A stretch of 29,457 nt of DNA from JAGVSR01 sp964458265 (GTDB lineage: Bacteria; Pseudomonadota; Alphaproteobacteria; Rhizobiales; Hyphomicrobiaceae). The notes beneath the pieces were generated by a model, which saw only the letters and a program-made list of their open reading frames with translations, did no database searches and had not been told where the DNA came from. This document shows, in pieces, positions 7,169 to 15,623 of the stretch. Position 1 is the stretch's first letter; every line of letters starts with the position of its first letter. Made by a program: the position numbers and the translations under genes. The stretch is taken from the NCBI GenBank assembly GCA_964458265.1, contig CAYWIF010000035.1:1-29457 (forward strand), given 5' to 3'.

Positions 7169-10100
7169 ATGAAAATTCGCACCACGGTCTTGCTCGCGGC
7201 GGTCTTCGCGGCCGCGTTCGCGCCATCGCCCGCCAGCGCGCAAAAACCCGATTACGACCGGCTGCAAAACATCCTGGAAGACAAGTTCAAGCCCGAAGGC
7301 ACACCCGATGCGGTAACGGCTCCGCCGCCGCAACCCGCACCGGCACCTGCACCCGTTACGCGGTCGATGGACGAAAGCGCACCGCCGCCACCACCGGGCG
7401 AACGAAGGAAGCGCCGCGCCGACTTCGACTATGTGAAGCCCGACCCCGGCGGTTTGAAGCGCAAACGCCGTCGCGGATCGGACAGCTGGTACGACAGCAT
7501 CAAAAGAAAAGTCTGGGGCGACAAGTCATCATCGTTGCTGACGCTATCGGGGGCGGCGCAGGCCGCGCCGCTCGGCGGCGTCGAACACAACGCCGGATCG
7601 GACTTGCCGTCGGCGCTTGTGCGCACGGGCGGCGCGGCGGCACCAACGGAGGTGCCCGTCGCCAAGAAGAACAGCTACATGGTCCAGTTGAAGCCCGACG
7701 TGACGGAAGAACAAATCCAAGCACTTTTGAAGAAATATGAACTGAAGATCACCAAAGTCATCGGCGCCCTCGGCGTCATCACTGTCGAGCAGACCAACCC
7801 GGAACCGGCGCGCAGCCTGGAAGGCGCGGCGCCGCAGCAGAAACTCGAAATCATTCTCGATCCGCCCCTCGTCAAATCCTTGCGTCAGGAACCGGCTGTC
7901 GATGCCGCGTTCGTCGATAGCCTCATCGGTACAAAAGGCCTGCCGAAGCCGTCGGGCGCTCAGATCAAAGTTGGCGATAAATCCCACGCCTGGCGCTGGC
8001 AGCCCGGCGATACGGCGGACGGCAACTGGGGCCTCAAGGCCATTCGCATGCCGGCCATGTGGTCGCTCATCGCGCGCCACCGCGCCGCCAATCCCGAAGC
8101 GCCAAAAGCCAAGATCGGCATCATCGATGTCGGCTTCACCGAGAACGCGAACGTCAAATACACGCTCGCCGGCGGCGCTTACCGGCCTCCCCTGGTCCGT
8201 CCCGATTGCGAAACCAACCACGGCACGCATGTCGCCGGCATTATCGGCGCCAAGCAGGGCGCGGCGCCCGGCATCGACGGAATCATTCCGGACGCAGACC
8301 TCGAAGCCGTCGCCATCGCAGCCGAGTTCATCGGCGAACGCGAGGCGCTCGACGCCGATCTGAGTTGGCAAGCCCAGGCCATGCTTTTTTCCGACGTGCT
8401 GTCCAACACCATGGTCTATCTCACGAACAACCTGAAGCAGGGCGGCAACCTTCGCGTCTTGAATGTCAGCCTCGCCTATAACTTCGTCGCCCGCGGCGTG
8501 CTCGGCGAAGCCGAACCCGACGAGGTCGAAGGGCTGAAACTGCACATCGCCGATCAGGCGAGCGTCATTCGCACCATGGCGCGCCTCGTCGAGAACGAAG
8601 TCCTGTTCGTCGTGGCGGCCGGCAACGACAGCGAAGGTCTCGACGAGCCGCTCGAAGCCCGCTGGGCTTCGCCGTTCGCCTGGGCCGGCACTTACGCCTG
8701 GACGAGCGGCGAACCGGTTCGCAACATTATCGTCGTGGAAGCGACCGACCGCAGCGGCAAGCGGGCCGGCTTCTCAAACGCCGGTGGCCACGTCTCCGCA
8801 CCTGGCGTCGACATCATGAGCACGCTCGGCAGCAGCACGTCGCCCTTCGGCGTTTGCTCAGGCACATCTCAGGCGGCCCCGCACGTCGCCGCCGTCGCCG
8901 GCCTGTTGTTCGAACTGGCTCCCGACCGGACACCGGCCGACGTCATTGCCGTCCTGAAGGACAGCGGGTTCCCCGCTGCGGAGGGCGAAACGCGCGCGCC
9001 GCGCATCAACGCCATAGCGTCCGCCGCCGCCATCTCCGATGCCACCCGCACCCGCCTCGCTGATCTCGATGGCAACGGCGTGGTTGACGCCGGCGACATC
9101 AAGTTCTTCGTCCGCTCCCTTTCCGCCATCGAAGCGGCAGCCGCAACCGAAGCCGCCTTCACCGAAGACTTGAACGGCGATGGCGTGATCGACGACAACG
9201 AATGCTATTTCCCTCGCATCGACCTCGACGGCGACGGGCAGGCGAGCGTGCGCGAAGCCAAGGCGAGCCGCAGTCCATTTGTGAAATCGGACATCGCGCC
9301 GATTGAAACCGCCTGGTCCGGCGCGGCGGACGCGCTGAAAGTGGCATTCACGGAGACCGGCCTCAGCGCCCGCATCGCGCACAGCCTCGTCGCCGCCGCG
9401 AGCGACACGGACGCTGCGCCGCCCGCCCTATGCCGCCGCAAGGACGGCACGGTTTTGGCCGGCCTGAATTTGCCTTCGCCCTCACCCGGAGGCTCGCCAA
9501 CCGTCACGCCCGAGGGCCCGCTCCCCGTGACACCCGCAGTATCCAGCGGACCGGTCGCGGACAATGGTACGGTCGCCGGCACTGCGCCGAGCGAAGACGT
9601 TCGCATCGAAGTCACGCGCGGCGTCGATGATCTGAAAAAGCAGAACCCTGACCTGAAGGTCGTCATCAACCCGGCAACGGGATTGCCAAGCAGCATCACC
9701 GGCTTCAAGCCCGACGCGACGTCGCTGGCCGCCGGCGCGCGCCCAGCCGAGCAATCGGAAGAGGATACCCGTCGCATCGTCGAGACGTTTCTCGAGACGA
9801 GCGGCATCACCGCCGCGCTGCCGGCCAAGGGTAAGAAAGCGGAACTGAAATACACTGGCCGCCGCAGGGACCCAGACTTCGCCGGGCGCTACATCGCCAA
9901 CGTCGAGCAGCGCGTCAACGGGGTGAAGGTCTTCGGTTCCTCCGCTCGTCTTACCGTCGAGAACACGCTCGGCGTCACCAAATACCAAGGTTCGACATCC
10001 GCCGCGTCGGTCGACAAGACCATTCCCGACATCTCCGAAAGCGCCGCCACGTCCGCCGCCCGCAAGCGTCTCGGCGAACTTCTCAAAGGTTCGGGCACCG

Positions 10101-11281
10101 GCGCCGCACCGCCGCTACCGATGGGTCCGAACCCGGACACCGCACCGGCGACCGCCGAAGTCGTCGTCTTCGACCCCGCCCTCTTGCGGGCCAAGGTAAC
10201 CGGCGGCGCGCGCCTCGCGTGGATGGTGTCGATCGACACCTTCAAGCTCTTCGTCGATGCCAAGTCCGGCGAAGTCTTCCACTTCTACCGCGACAAGCCG
10301 ACCGGCCTCATCCGCCGCATCTACGACTACTCCAACCCCGCCGAAACAGCGGCCATCGTCAGTGAAGACGGCAAAGCATTGGGCCAATCGATTCCCGCCG
10401 ACGCTGAACAGGCTTTCCGCTACACCGGTGCCGTCCGCGACTACTTCTTCCTCGTCTTCGGCCGCAACAGCTTCGATGACAACGACCAGGATGGTCCCGC
10501 GGGCGGTGCTGCGCTGGAAAGCTACGTCCGCTACGGAAACGTGCGCAATGCCTACTGGTGCCCGTCGAAGTCGTATTACTGCCCGAAGCAGAACGTGATG
10601 GTCTTCGGACCCGGATATGCCGGTGCGGTCGACATCGTCGCCCATGAGATGGTCCACGGCATCATCCAGCACGAGGCAAACCTCGTCTACTCCGACGAGC
10701 CCGGCGCGGTGAATGAAAGCATCGCCGACATCTTCGGCGCGCTGATCGAGTTCTATGCAAAGTCGGGCAACGGCAATTGGCTGTTGGGCGAACAGGCCCC
10801 CGGCTATTCGATGGAGCGGCCGCTGCGTTCGCTCGCCAACCCCAATCTTGCGTCGCCAGAGGGCACGTCGCTCTTCGACAAGTCCCAGGCCTTCTCGACA
10901 TCAAACCGCGGCCAGCCGGACCACTACGGCGACGTCGTCACGATCGATGATCAGATCTGCTCGACCACCTGGCTGAACGACAACGGATGCGTTCACTTCA
11001 ACAGCGGCATCCTGAACAAGTTCGCCTATCTGATCGCCGAAGGCGGCGAGCATCGCGGCACCCCCGTGAAAGCCCTCGGCCGCCAGAAGCTCGCGCACCT
11101 CACATACCGCACCCTGACCGCAAACTTGAACCAGACGGCAACACTCATCGAAGCAGCCGACGGCTACCTCCAGTCATGCCTCGATCTCACGCAAAAGCAG
11201 GGCGCGGGCTTTACCGAAAGCGACTGCGATCAGGTGCTCGCGGCCCAACAGGCCGTCGGCCTCGTGTACGGCAGTTCGTAA
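7169..11281 (+). CDS. Exported dual protease: subtilisin-like S8 domain fused to thermolysin-like M4 domain
   Basis: A 1370-residue protein with signal peptide (cleavage after PASA, about residue 24). A Pro-rich and Lys/Arg-rich stretch (45-110) is followed by a probable inhibitor-I9-like prodomain (about 168-250). The S8 domain (about 285-620) has Asp320 (IIDVGF), His354 (NHGTHVAG), oxyanion Asn486 (AAGNDSEG) and Ser567 (GTSQAAPH). Three EF-hand/dockerin-like calcium loops follow at 632-643, 667-678 and 685-696. An FTP/PepSY-type M4 propeptide (about 813-960) precedes the M4 domain (about 1060-1365), with zinc motif His1159-Glu1160-x2-His1163, third ligand Glu1183 (GAVNESIADIFG), and proton-donor-type His1276 (VHFNSGILNK). 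All key residues of both enzymes are present, so it looks like an active two-class protease with both prodomains retained. ATG 7169 is preceded by GAGGTGAAGAA. It is 28 bases downstream of the M23 gene and probably cotranscribed. Confidence 0.92.
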   Translation: MKIRTTVLLAAVFAAAFAPSPASAQKPDYDRLQNILEDKFKPEGTPDAVTAPPPQPAPAPAPVTRSMDESAPPPPPGERRKRRADFDYVKPDPGGLKRKRRRGSDSWYDSIKRKVWGDKSSSLLTLSGAAQAAPLGGVEHNAGSDLPSALVRTGGAAAPTEVPVAKKNSYMVQLKPDVTEEQIQALLKKYELKITKVIGALGVITVEQTNPEPARSLEGAAPQQKLEIILDPPLVKSLRQEPAVDAAFVDSLIGTKGLPKPSGAQIKVGDKSHAWRWQPGDTADGNWGLKAIRMPAMWSLIARHRAANPEAPKAKIGIIDVGFTENANVKYTLAGGAYRPPLVRPDCETNHGTHVAGIIGAKQGAAPGIDGIIPDADLEAVAIAAEFIGEREALDADLSWQAQAMLFSDVLSNTMVYLTNNLKQGGNLRVLNVSLAYNFVARGVLGEAEPDEVEGLKLHIADQASVIRTMARLVENEVLFVVAAGNDSEGLDEPLEARWASPFAWAGTYAWTSGEPVRNIIVVEATDRSGKRAGFSNAGGHVSAPGVDIMSTLGSSTSPFGVCSGTSQAAPHVAAVAGLLFELAPDRTPADVIAVLKDSGFPAAEGETRAPRINAIASAAAISDATRTRLADLDGNGVVDAGDIKFFVRSLSAIEAAAATEAAFTEDLNGDGVIDDNECYFPRIDLDGDGQASVREAKASRSPFVKSDIAPIETAWSGAADALKVAFTETGLSARIAHSLVAAASDTDAAPPALCRRKDGTVLAGLNLPSPSPGGSPTVTPEGPLPVTPAVSSGPVADNGTVAGTAPSEDVRIEVTRGVDDLKKQNPDLKVVINPATGLPSSITGFKPDATSLAAGARPAEQSEEDTRRIVETFLETSGITAALPAKGKKAELKYTGRRRDPDFAGRYIANVEQRVNGVKVFGSSARLTVENTLGVTKYQGSTSAASVDKTIPDISESAATSAARKRLGELLKGSGTGAAPPLPMGPNPDTAPATAEVVVFDPALLRAKVTGGARLAWMVSIDTFKLFVDAKSGEVFHFYRDKPTGLIRRIYDYSNPAETAAIVSEDGKALGQSIPADAEQAFRYTGAVRDYFFLVFGRNSFDDNDQDGPAGGAALESYVRYGNVRNAYWCPSKSYYCPKQNVMVFGPGYAGAVDIVAHEMVHGIIQHEANLVYSDEPGAVNESIADIFGALIEFYAKSGNGNWLLGEQAPGYSMERPLRSLANPNLASPEGTSLFDKSQAFSTSNRGQPDHYGDVVTIDDQICSTTWLNDNGCVHFNSGILNKFAYLIAEGGEHRGTPVKALGRQKLAHLTYRTLTANLNQTATLIEAADGYLQSCLDLTQKQGAGFTESDCDQVLAAQQAVGLVYGSS

Positions 11282-11309
11282 TCAAGCAATTTCCCGGCGG
11301 CCGGTTGCG

Positions 11310-12338
11310 TCACACCGGCTGCCCGATGGCGCCGCTCTCCACGATCGCCTTCAGCATCACCGCCGCGCCGCACTGCTTTGACACCGCGTTGCCGTCCCAC
11401 ACGTTGTCGGCGACGAACTTGCCCTTCGTGTAGTGATTGGAAAAACTCCACAGGTACGGCGTGTTGATCTTGTAGAGCAGCCGCGACCGCCAGCCGTTGT
11501 AGGCTTCCCAGCGGTAGAGCATCCGCGCCAGATCCCAATCCGTCAGATCCGCGAACTTGTCGTAACGCAGCGCGTCCACGGCGCTCGAATGCCAGTCCGT
11601 CGGCGGATTCCACGTCTGCGGACGGCCTTTCGGAATTTGCACCGTGCGGTAACGCAACGGATCGCCGTTATGCAGATGTTTGTTGAAGTCGAAGGCGCAT
11701 TCCATCCCGTGAATGATACCGACGAAATACCACGGTACGCAGATCTCGTCCTCGATCTTCTGATATCGCTCGCGCCGCGCCGGGTCGATCAGCTTGTCGG
11801 TGTACCATTTCACTTCCGACGACTTATCCGAACGGATCACGCAATTGCGAAACAGATCGCGATACCCCTCCGCAACGGTCTCGAAGGCCGGCGCCTTCAC
11901 GGTCGGGGCAGCTCCAGGAGCCGCAGGTTCCTCCAAAGGCTCGCGCGGCATCTTCTCCGCTGCCAGCACCTTGCCGAGCAGCACGCTCGCCTCGTCCTTC
12001 AAATCCTCCGCCGCATCCGCCTTCTCGACCGGCGCCGTCGCTATCGCACCATCCAGGCTATCGATGAAATCGACGATGGCAGGCATCGTGGAAGAATAGT
12101 CATCCGACAAGCTCTCCGGCCCGAGCGACATGCGCGGCACCGACAAACCCTGCTTCTGCGCGGCAAGCGTCAAGCGTCCCAGCTCACTCCAGACCGGCGA
12201 CGCGGCCCCCGATCCTGGCAGCGCATCCTGCGCCAACGCGGTCCCACCAATCCGGTAACCGCAAACGGGTGCCGCTGCCGCCATCGCCGCAGCGCCCTTC
12301 AGGAAAGACCGCCGGTCACCGCCACGAACTCTCGCCAT
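11310..12338 (-). CDS. Tat-exported lysozyme-like protein
   Basis: Start taken at ATG 12338, giving 342 residues with a canonical Tat motif (DRRSFLKG, Arg9-Arg10) and an Ala-rich segment to about residue 36. A helical, Ala/Pro-rich middle (about 45-150) leads to a conserved C-terminal domain (about 155-342). This contains VPWYFVGIIHGMECAFDFN, HLHNGDPL, a QIPKGRP block, WHSSAVDALRYDKF, YLWSFSNHYTKGK and VSKQCGAAVMLK. I recognise this motif set from a lysozyme-fold family of bacterial and phage-like proteins often annotated as peptidoglycan-binding or lysozyme-like. Glu213 in HGME is the best candidate catalytic acid. A muralytic role is therefore likely but not proven from sequence. It lies 48 bases downstream of the O-antigen polymerase-like gene on the same strand and converges on the dual protease gene. 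Confidence 0.75.
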   Translation of the reverse strand: MARVRGGDRRSFLKGAAAMAAAAPVCGYRIGGTALAQDALPGSGAASPVWSELGRLTLAAQKQGLSVPRMSLGPESLSDDYSSTMPAIVDFIDSLDGAIATAPVEKADAAEDLKDEASVLLGKVLAAEKMPREPLEEPAAPGAAPTVKAPAFETVAEGYRDLFRNCVIRSDKSSEVKWYTDKLIDPARRERYQKIEDEICVPWYFVGIIHGMECAFDFNKHLHNGDPLRYRTVQIPKGRPQTWNPPTDWHSSAVDALRYDKFADLTDWDLARMLYRWEAYNGWRSRLLYKINTPYLWSFSNHYTKGKFVADNVWDGNAVSKQCGAAVMLKAIVESGAIGQPV

Positions 12339-12386
12339 TACGCAAATCCCCCTGTGCGGCGAAACCCTGCCGCCCACCGGGCCGGA

Positions 12387-13739
12387 TTATGCCACTTGCA
12401 GACGCGCCCGCCCAGCCCGTTGCCGCTGCTCGGGGCCGGCGAGGCCGTCACGCTGCGCACTGGCGATGCTTCGTGGCAACAGAACCAGGACCATGACGAT
12501 GAACATCGAAAACCCGTGCGTCTTCGCCGACAGGCTCAGCGACGCCGACGCCACCGCGAAAAAATAAATCATCGCGGCCAGCGACGCAGGACGTGCTTTC
12601 ACAACCTCGAAGCAAAACAGGAAAAGACCTGCGAAGAGAACACACCCCGGGATCAGTCCGTAAGCGAGCACGATGGCCACCCAAAAACTTTCGATCCCGT
12701 AGTCGAGCCCATAGTGCCGCATCAGGTAGTGCACGTAGTCCGCATTCGGCCCAAGCAGAATTTCTGCCCATGACAGGTGCTTGAAGATTGCAAACATCTC
12801 GACGCGCGTGGAAGCGCTGCCGTGGTCGTCGATGAACCGCGCCAGGAACTTGTCGAAGAACCCCGCCTCACCCAATGCGATGACCATACCCGCCAACACT
12901 GGCACGCCGATGAGACCGATCATGACCAATGCCGGATCGAAGGGCCGCCCCCTGAGCACATCCGCCGTTCGCCGCAAAATGTGCCAGGCGATGAACAGTA
13001 CGATGAGCGCCGAGGCCGCCCGCCCGCCGAACACGACCATTGCCGCCGCGGCCACCAGGAACACGACCGGCTTGAGAAGCTGCGGCAGATCCCGCGCCCC
13101 TCCCGACAGCAGGAGCACCATGTAGCTGCCGGTCAGCATGGCGTTCGACAGCGGATGTCCAATCAACGCCGAGGCGCGCCACTCCTCCTCCAGCGTCTCA
13201 CCCTCGATATGCAGCGGCGTCAGGCGAAAGCCGAGGCCAACCTCGGCGATGCCAAGCACAGAATTGATGAGAAAGAGCCCGTGTATGAGCCACGCCAGCC
13301 GGCGGCGGCGATCCTCGTCCGTATCGGCCAACAGAAGAAACACGAGAGCCGGGCCGATGAACGTATCGATGAAGCCCGTGAACGGCAGCCCGGCGACGAA
13401 CACCGCGTGCATCATCAATAGAATGACAGTCGCAATATAGAATATGATGCGCGGCCGTTCCCCGAAACCTTTGGCCAGCGGCACAAGCGGATTGGCCTGC
13501 GTCATGGCGGTGAGCAGCACGAGGACTCCCGCCAGCAGCGTCGCCGGGTGGATTTTCTCCGGCGCGCTGCCGCCGGCATCACCGTAATTCCACCCCGCTT
13601 CGATGAGCAGATAACCCGACACTGCAAACAGCAGAACGATGTCCACGGCAATCAGCCCGCCGAAGAATGCCCCGGCGGGGGCCGTCAGATTACCGGACAG
13701 GCGCGTTGCAGTTTGGGTCATGGGTGTCGCCATGGCCAT
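12387..13739 (-). CDS. O-antigen ligase/polymerase-like membrane protein
   Basis: A 450-residue polytopic membrane protein with about ten hydrophobic segments, for example FFGGLIAVDIVLLFAVSGYL, ATLLAGVLVLLTAM and FYIATVILLMMHAVFVAGLP. A larger hydrophilic loop carries FIDDHGSASTRVEMFAIFKH before the last membrane helices, the usual position of the big periplasmic loop of Wzy/WaaL-type enzymes. VpsF-like exopolysaccharide proteins are the closest type I can suggest. Such proteins join or ligate lipid-linked glycans at the outer face of the inner membrane. No glycosyltransferases lie nearby, so the substrate is unknown. ATGs at 13739 and 13733 are both possible starts. The C-terminus is a basic cytoplasmic tail. 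Confidence 0.72.
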   Translation of the reverse strand: MAMATPMTQTATRLSGNLTAPAGAFFGGLIAVDIVLLFAVSGYLLIEAGWNYGDAGGSAPEKIHPATLLAGVLVLLTAMTQANPLVPLAKGFGERPRIIFYIATVILLMMHAVFVAGLPFTGFIDTFIGPALVFLLLADTDEDRRRRLAWLIHGLFLINSVLGIAEVGLGFRLTPLHIEGETLEEEWRASALIGHPLSNAMLTGSYMVLLLSGGARDLPQLLKPVVFLVAAAAMVVFGGRAASALIVLFIAWHILRRTADVLRGRPFDPALVMIGLIGVPVLAGMVIALGEAGFFDKFLARFIDDHGSASTRVEMFAIFKHLSWAEILLGPNADYVHYLMRHYGLDYGIESFWVAIVLAYGLIPGCVLFAGLFLFCFEVVKARPASLAAMIYFFAVASASLSLSAKTHGFSMFIVMVLVLLPRSIASAQRDGLAGPEQRQRAGRARLQVA

Positions 13740-13758
13740 ATTGACGGCGGCCTCAAGC

Positions 13759-13782
13759 TGAAATGACCGTTGAAATGACGGT
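13759..13782. promoter_or_regulatory. Two tandem 12-base repeats upstream of the O-antigen polymerase-like gene
   Basis: TGAAATGACCGT and TGAAATGACGGT lie head to tail with one mismatch, 20-43 bases before the ATG at 13739. The repeated spacing and promoter-proximal location suggest a direct-repeat binding site for a regulator. The regulator is unknown, and chance duplication is possible. Confidence 0.3.
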
Positions 13783-13840
13783 TAACGCGGCCGATAGGCC
13801 GGTCCGTCGAAATTGTGAGCAAGGGCCGTGCCCATCCACT

Positions 13841-14617
13841 TCAGCCGAGCGCGACACCGCAGGCCGCCGGCCAACCGAGGCCTTCGGCCGTTCCGGCCCT
13901 TGGCCGGTATTCGCAACCGATCCATCCTCCGAAGCCTGTGGCATCGATCGCTTTGAAGACAGCTCGGTAGTCGAGTTCCCCGCACGCGGGTTCGCTTCGG
14001 TCTGGCGGATTGGCACACTGATAGTGCCGCGCCAGCGGCGCAAATTCTGCAATCGCCTCCAGCACGCCACCCTGCATGCGATGACGATGATAAAGATCGA
14101 ATTGCAGCCCCAGATTTGCCGCACCCGTCGCGCTGATCACATCGCGCGCATCTTCGGTGGTGGTCAGAAAGTATCCCGGCATATCGAACGTATTGATCGG
14201 CTCGATCAGAATGTCGACGCCCTCGCCCTTCGCCCACTCCGCGGCGAGCGCAAGGTTTCTCAGATAAACATCCCGATCGGTCCCATGCGCATTGAGCCCC
14301 GCCATCGCATGAACGCGCGGACACGCGAGCGCGTCGGCGTACCTGAGCGCCAGATCGACGCCTGCCGCGAATTCATCCTCGCGGCCCTTCAGTGCCGCGA
14401 TCCCGCGCTCGCCCTCATCCCAATGCCCGGGCGGGAGATTGAACAACACGACCTCCAGGCCGTGCTGATCGAGCCGCGCACGAATATCGTCGATCTGAAA
14501 CGCATATGGAAACAGGAACTCGACGCCCTTGAACCCAGCGCCTACCGCCGCTTCGAAGCGGTCGAGAAACGGCACTTCGGTAAACATCAAGCTCAAGTTG
14601 GCGGCAAACCGCGGCAT
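13841..14617 (-). CDS. hyi: Hydroxypyruvate isomerase family TIM-barrel protein (Hyi/OtnI)
   Basis: A 258-residue protein, the usual family length, of the xylose-isomerase-like TIM-barrel superfamily. The start MPRFAANLSLMFTEVPFLDR is the family's hallmark N-terminus. Further conserved blocks are FNLPPGHWDEGERG, ILIEPINT with Glu139, LQFDLYHRH, the metal-site strand CANPPDRSEPACGELDY and GCEYRPR with Glu236. Glu139 and Glu236 correspond to the two metal-binding, catalytic glutamates of Hyi. Family members interconvert hydroxypyruvate and tartronate semialdehyde, or isomerise 2-oxo-tetronate (OtnI); sequence alone does not separate these. The gene follows arfB by 10 bases and is probably cotranscribed with it. 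No glyoxylate-pathway partners (gcl, glxR) are visible in the window. Confidence 0.88.
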   Translation of the reverse strand: MPRFAANLSLMFTEVPFLDRFEAAVGAGFKGVEFLFPYAFQIDDIRARLDQHGLEVVLFNLPPGHWDEGERGIAALKGREDEFAAGVDLALRYADALACPRVHAMAGLNAHGTDRDVYLRNLALAAEWAKGEGVDILIEPINTFDMPGYFLTTTEDARDVISATGAANLGLQFDLYHRHRMQGGVLEAIAEFAPLARHYQCANPPDRSEPACGELDYRAVFKAIDATGFGGWIGCEYRPRAGTAEGLGWPAACGVALG

Positions 14618-14627
14618 GTCGAAAGCC

Positions 14628-15044
14628 TCAATCGAAATCCGGATTGGAGCGGCGCAGGCGTTTCACGTCGCCGCGCTTCCCCTTTGCTTCGAGCCGGCGT
14701 GTCCGCGCCGCCTTCGACGGCTTGGTTGCGATCCGCTTTTTGGGAACATGCAAGGCCCGCCTCACCAGTTCCGCGAGCCGCTCCCGCGCATCATCGCGAT
14801 TGCGCTCCTGCGTCCGGAACCGGTCGGCGCGGATCACCAGCACGCCCTCGTCGGTCACCCGCCGGCCGGCGATCGCAATCAGCCGGTCCCTGACGGCGAC
14901 GGGCAACGAGCCGTACCGCAAGTTGTAGCGCAGCTCGACGGCGGTCGAGACCTTGTTGACATTCTGCCCGCCCGGACCCGATGAACGAATGAATCGTTCC
15001 TCGATGTCGCGCTCGTCGAGCGTCAGGGTGGCGGTAATGCGCAC
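14628..15044 (-). CDS. arfB: Alternative ribosome-rescue factor / peptidyl-tRNA hydrolase ArfB
   Basis: A 138-residue protein with a short RF-like domain. The catalytic GGQ motif (SSGPGGQNVNK, residues 21-31, Gln27) is at the ArfB position close to the N-terminus, and a long basic tail (KKRIATKPSKAARTRRLEAK and onward to the end) would enter the empty mRNA channel. There is no stop-codon recognition domain, and the length fits ArfB (YaeJ) rather than RF1/RF2. It hydrolyses peptidyl-tRNA on stalled ribosomes. The start is GTG at 15044, with GAGAGG 11 bases upstream. It is first of a two-gene unit with hyi. Confidence 0.93.
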   Translation of the reverse strand: MRITATLTLDERDIEERFIRSSGPGGQNVNKVSTAVELRYNLRYGSLPVAVRDRLIAIAGRRVTDEGVLVIRADRFRTQERNRDDARERLAELVRRALHVPKKRIATKPSKAARTRRLEAKGKRGDVKRLRRSNPDFD

Positions 15045-15075
15045 GGGCTAGGCGCCTCTCGTTGGCGGTTTCAAG

Positions 15076-15564
15076 TCAACGGGCACCGATATCCCAATAA
15101 TCGTTGCGAAAATAGAGCAGCGGTTCGCCCTCGCCACGGAATCGCCCGTCGATCACCCGCCCGATGAAAATCGAGTGCGTCGAAAACTCATGCTCATCGA
15201 GCAATTCGCAATCGAGGTTCGCCAGTGCCCCGGCCAGCACGGGCGCTCCCGTCGTCAATGTTCCCCACTGCGCGGACCCCTCGAAACGCTGTTCCCCGGC
15301 AAGGCCCCCACGGCCCGAAAAGCGCTCGGCCAGGGCCTGTTGCTCCCGCGCCAGGATGTTCACCGTGAACGCCTTCGTCGCAGCGATCACGCCATGCGTC
15401 CGCGCGCGGCGCTGCACGCACACGAGCACCGTCGGCGGATCGTCCGAAAGCGACGAGAATGCGGTTGCAGTCAGCCCGCCGCGCTCACCGGGTGGTCCGG
15501 CCGCGATGATGGTGACGGCACCCGCCTGATGGCGCATGAGGGCGCGGTAGCGAGTGGCGTCCAT
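15076..15564 (-). CDS. Flavin reductase-like domain protein
   Basis: A 162-residue protein from ATG 15564, which matches the usual N-terminus of this family (MDATRYRALMRHQAGAVTII). It shows the FMN-binding split-barrel features of flavin reductases: GGLTATAFSSLSDDPPTVLV (about 32-51), KAFTVNILAREQQALAERFS and the 'GRVIDGRF....PLLYFRNDYWDIG' end. Such proteins reduce free FMN or FAD with NAD(P)H, often for a partner monooxygenase, or act on their own substrate. An alternative GTG start at 15624 overlaps the stop of the upstream glyoxalase-fold gene (TAGTG), which would add 20 residues and couple translation. I prefer 15564 because of family length. It is the last gene of the redox operon. Confidence 0.85.
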   Translation of the reverse strand: MDATRYRALMRHQAGAVTIIAAGPPGERGGLTATAFSSLSDDPPTVLVCVQRRARTHGVIAATKAFTVNILAREQQALAERFSGRGGLAGEQRFEGSAQWGTLTTGAPVLAGALANLDCELLDEHEFSTHSIFIGRVIDGRFRGEGEPLLYFRNDYWDIGAR

Positions 15565-15623
15565 CGGCGGCGGCAATCCTGTGTTTGGGGCTGAGAGAGA
15601 TGGGGTCGCAAAATGATTGGCCA

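Noticed and set aside
11300..11319. GCCGGT-N8-ACCGGC as a bidirectional terminator between the protease and lysozyme-like genes
   Set aside because: The arms extend into the lysozyme-like coding sequence and no T-run follows on either strand; such short GC dyads are common at this base composition.
11433..12773. 446-codon open frame on the plus strand
   Set aside because: It runs antisense across both the lysozyme-like and polymerase-like genes; composition (Arg/His/Pro-rich) is typical of a shadow frame.
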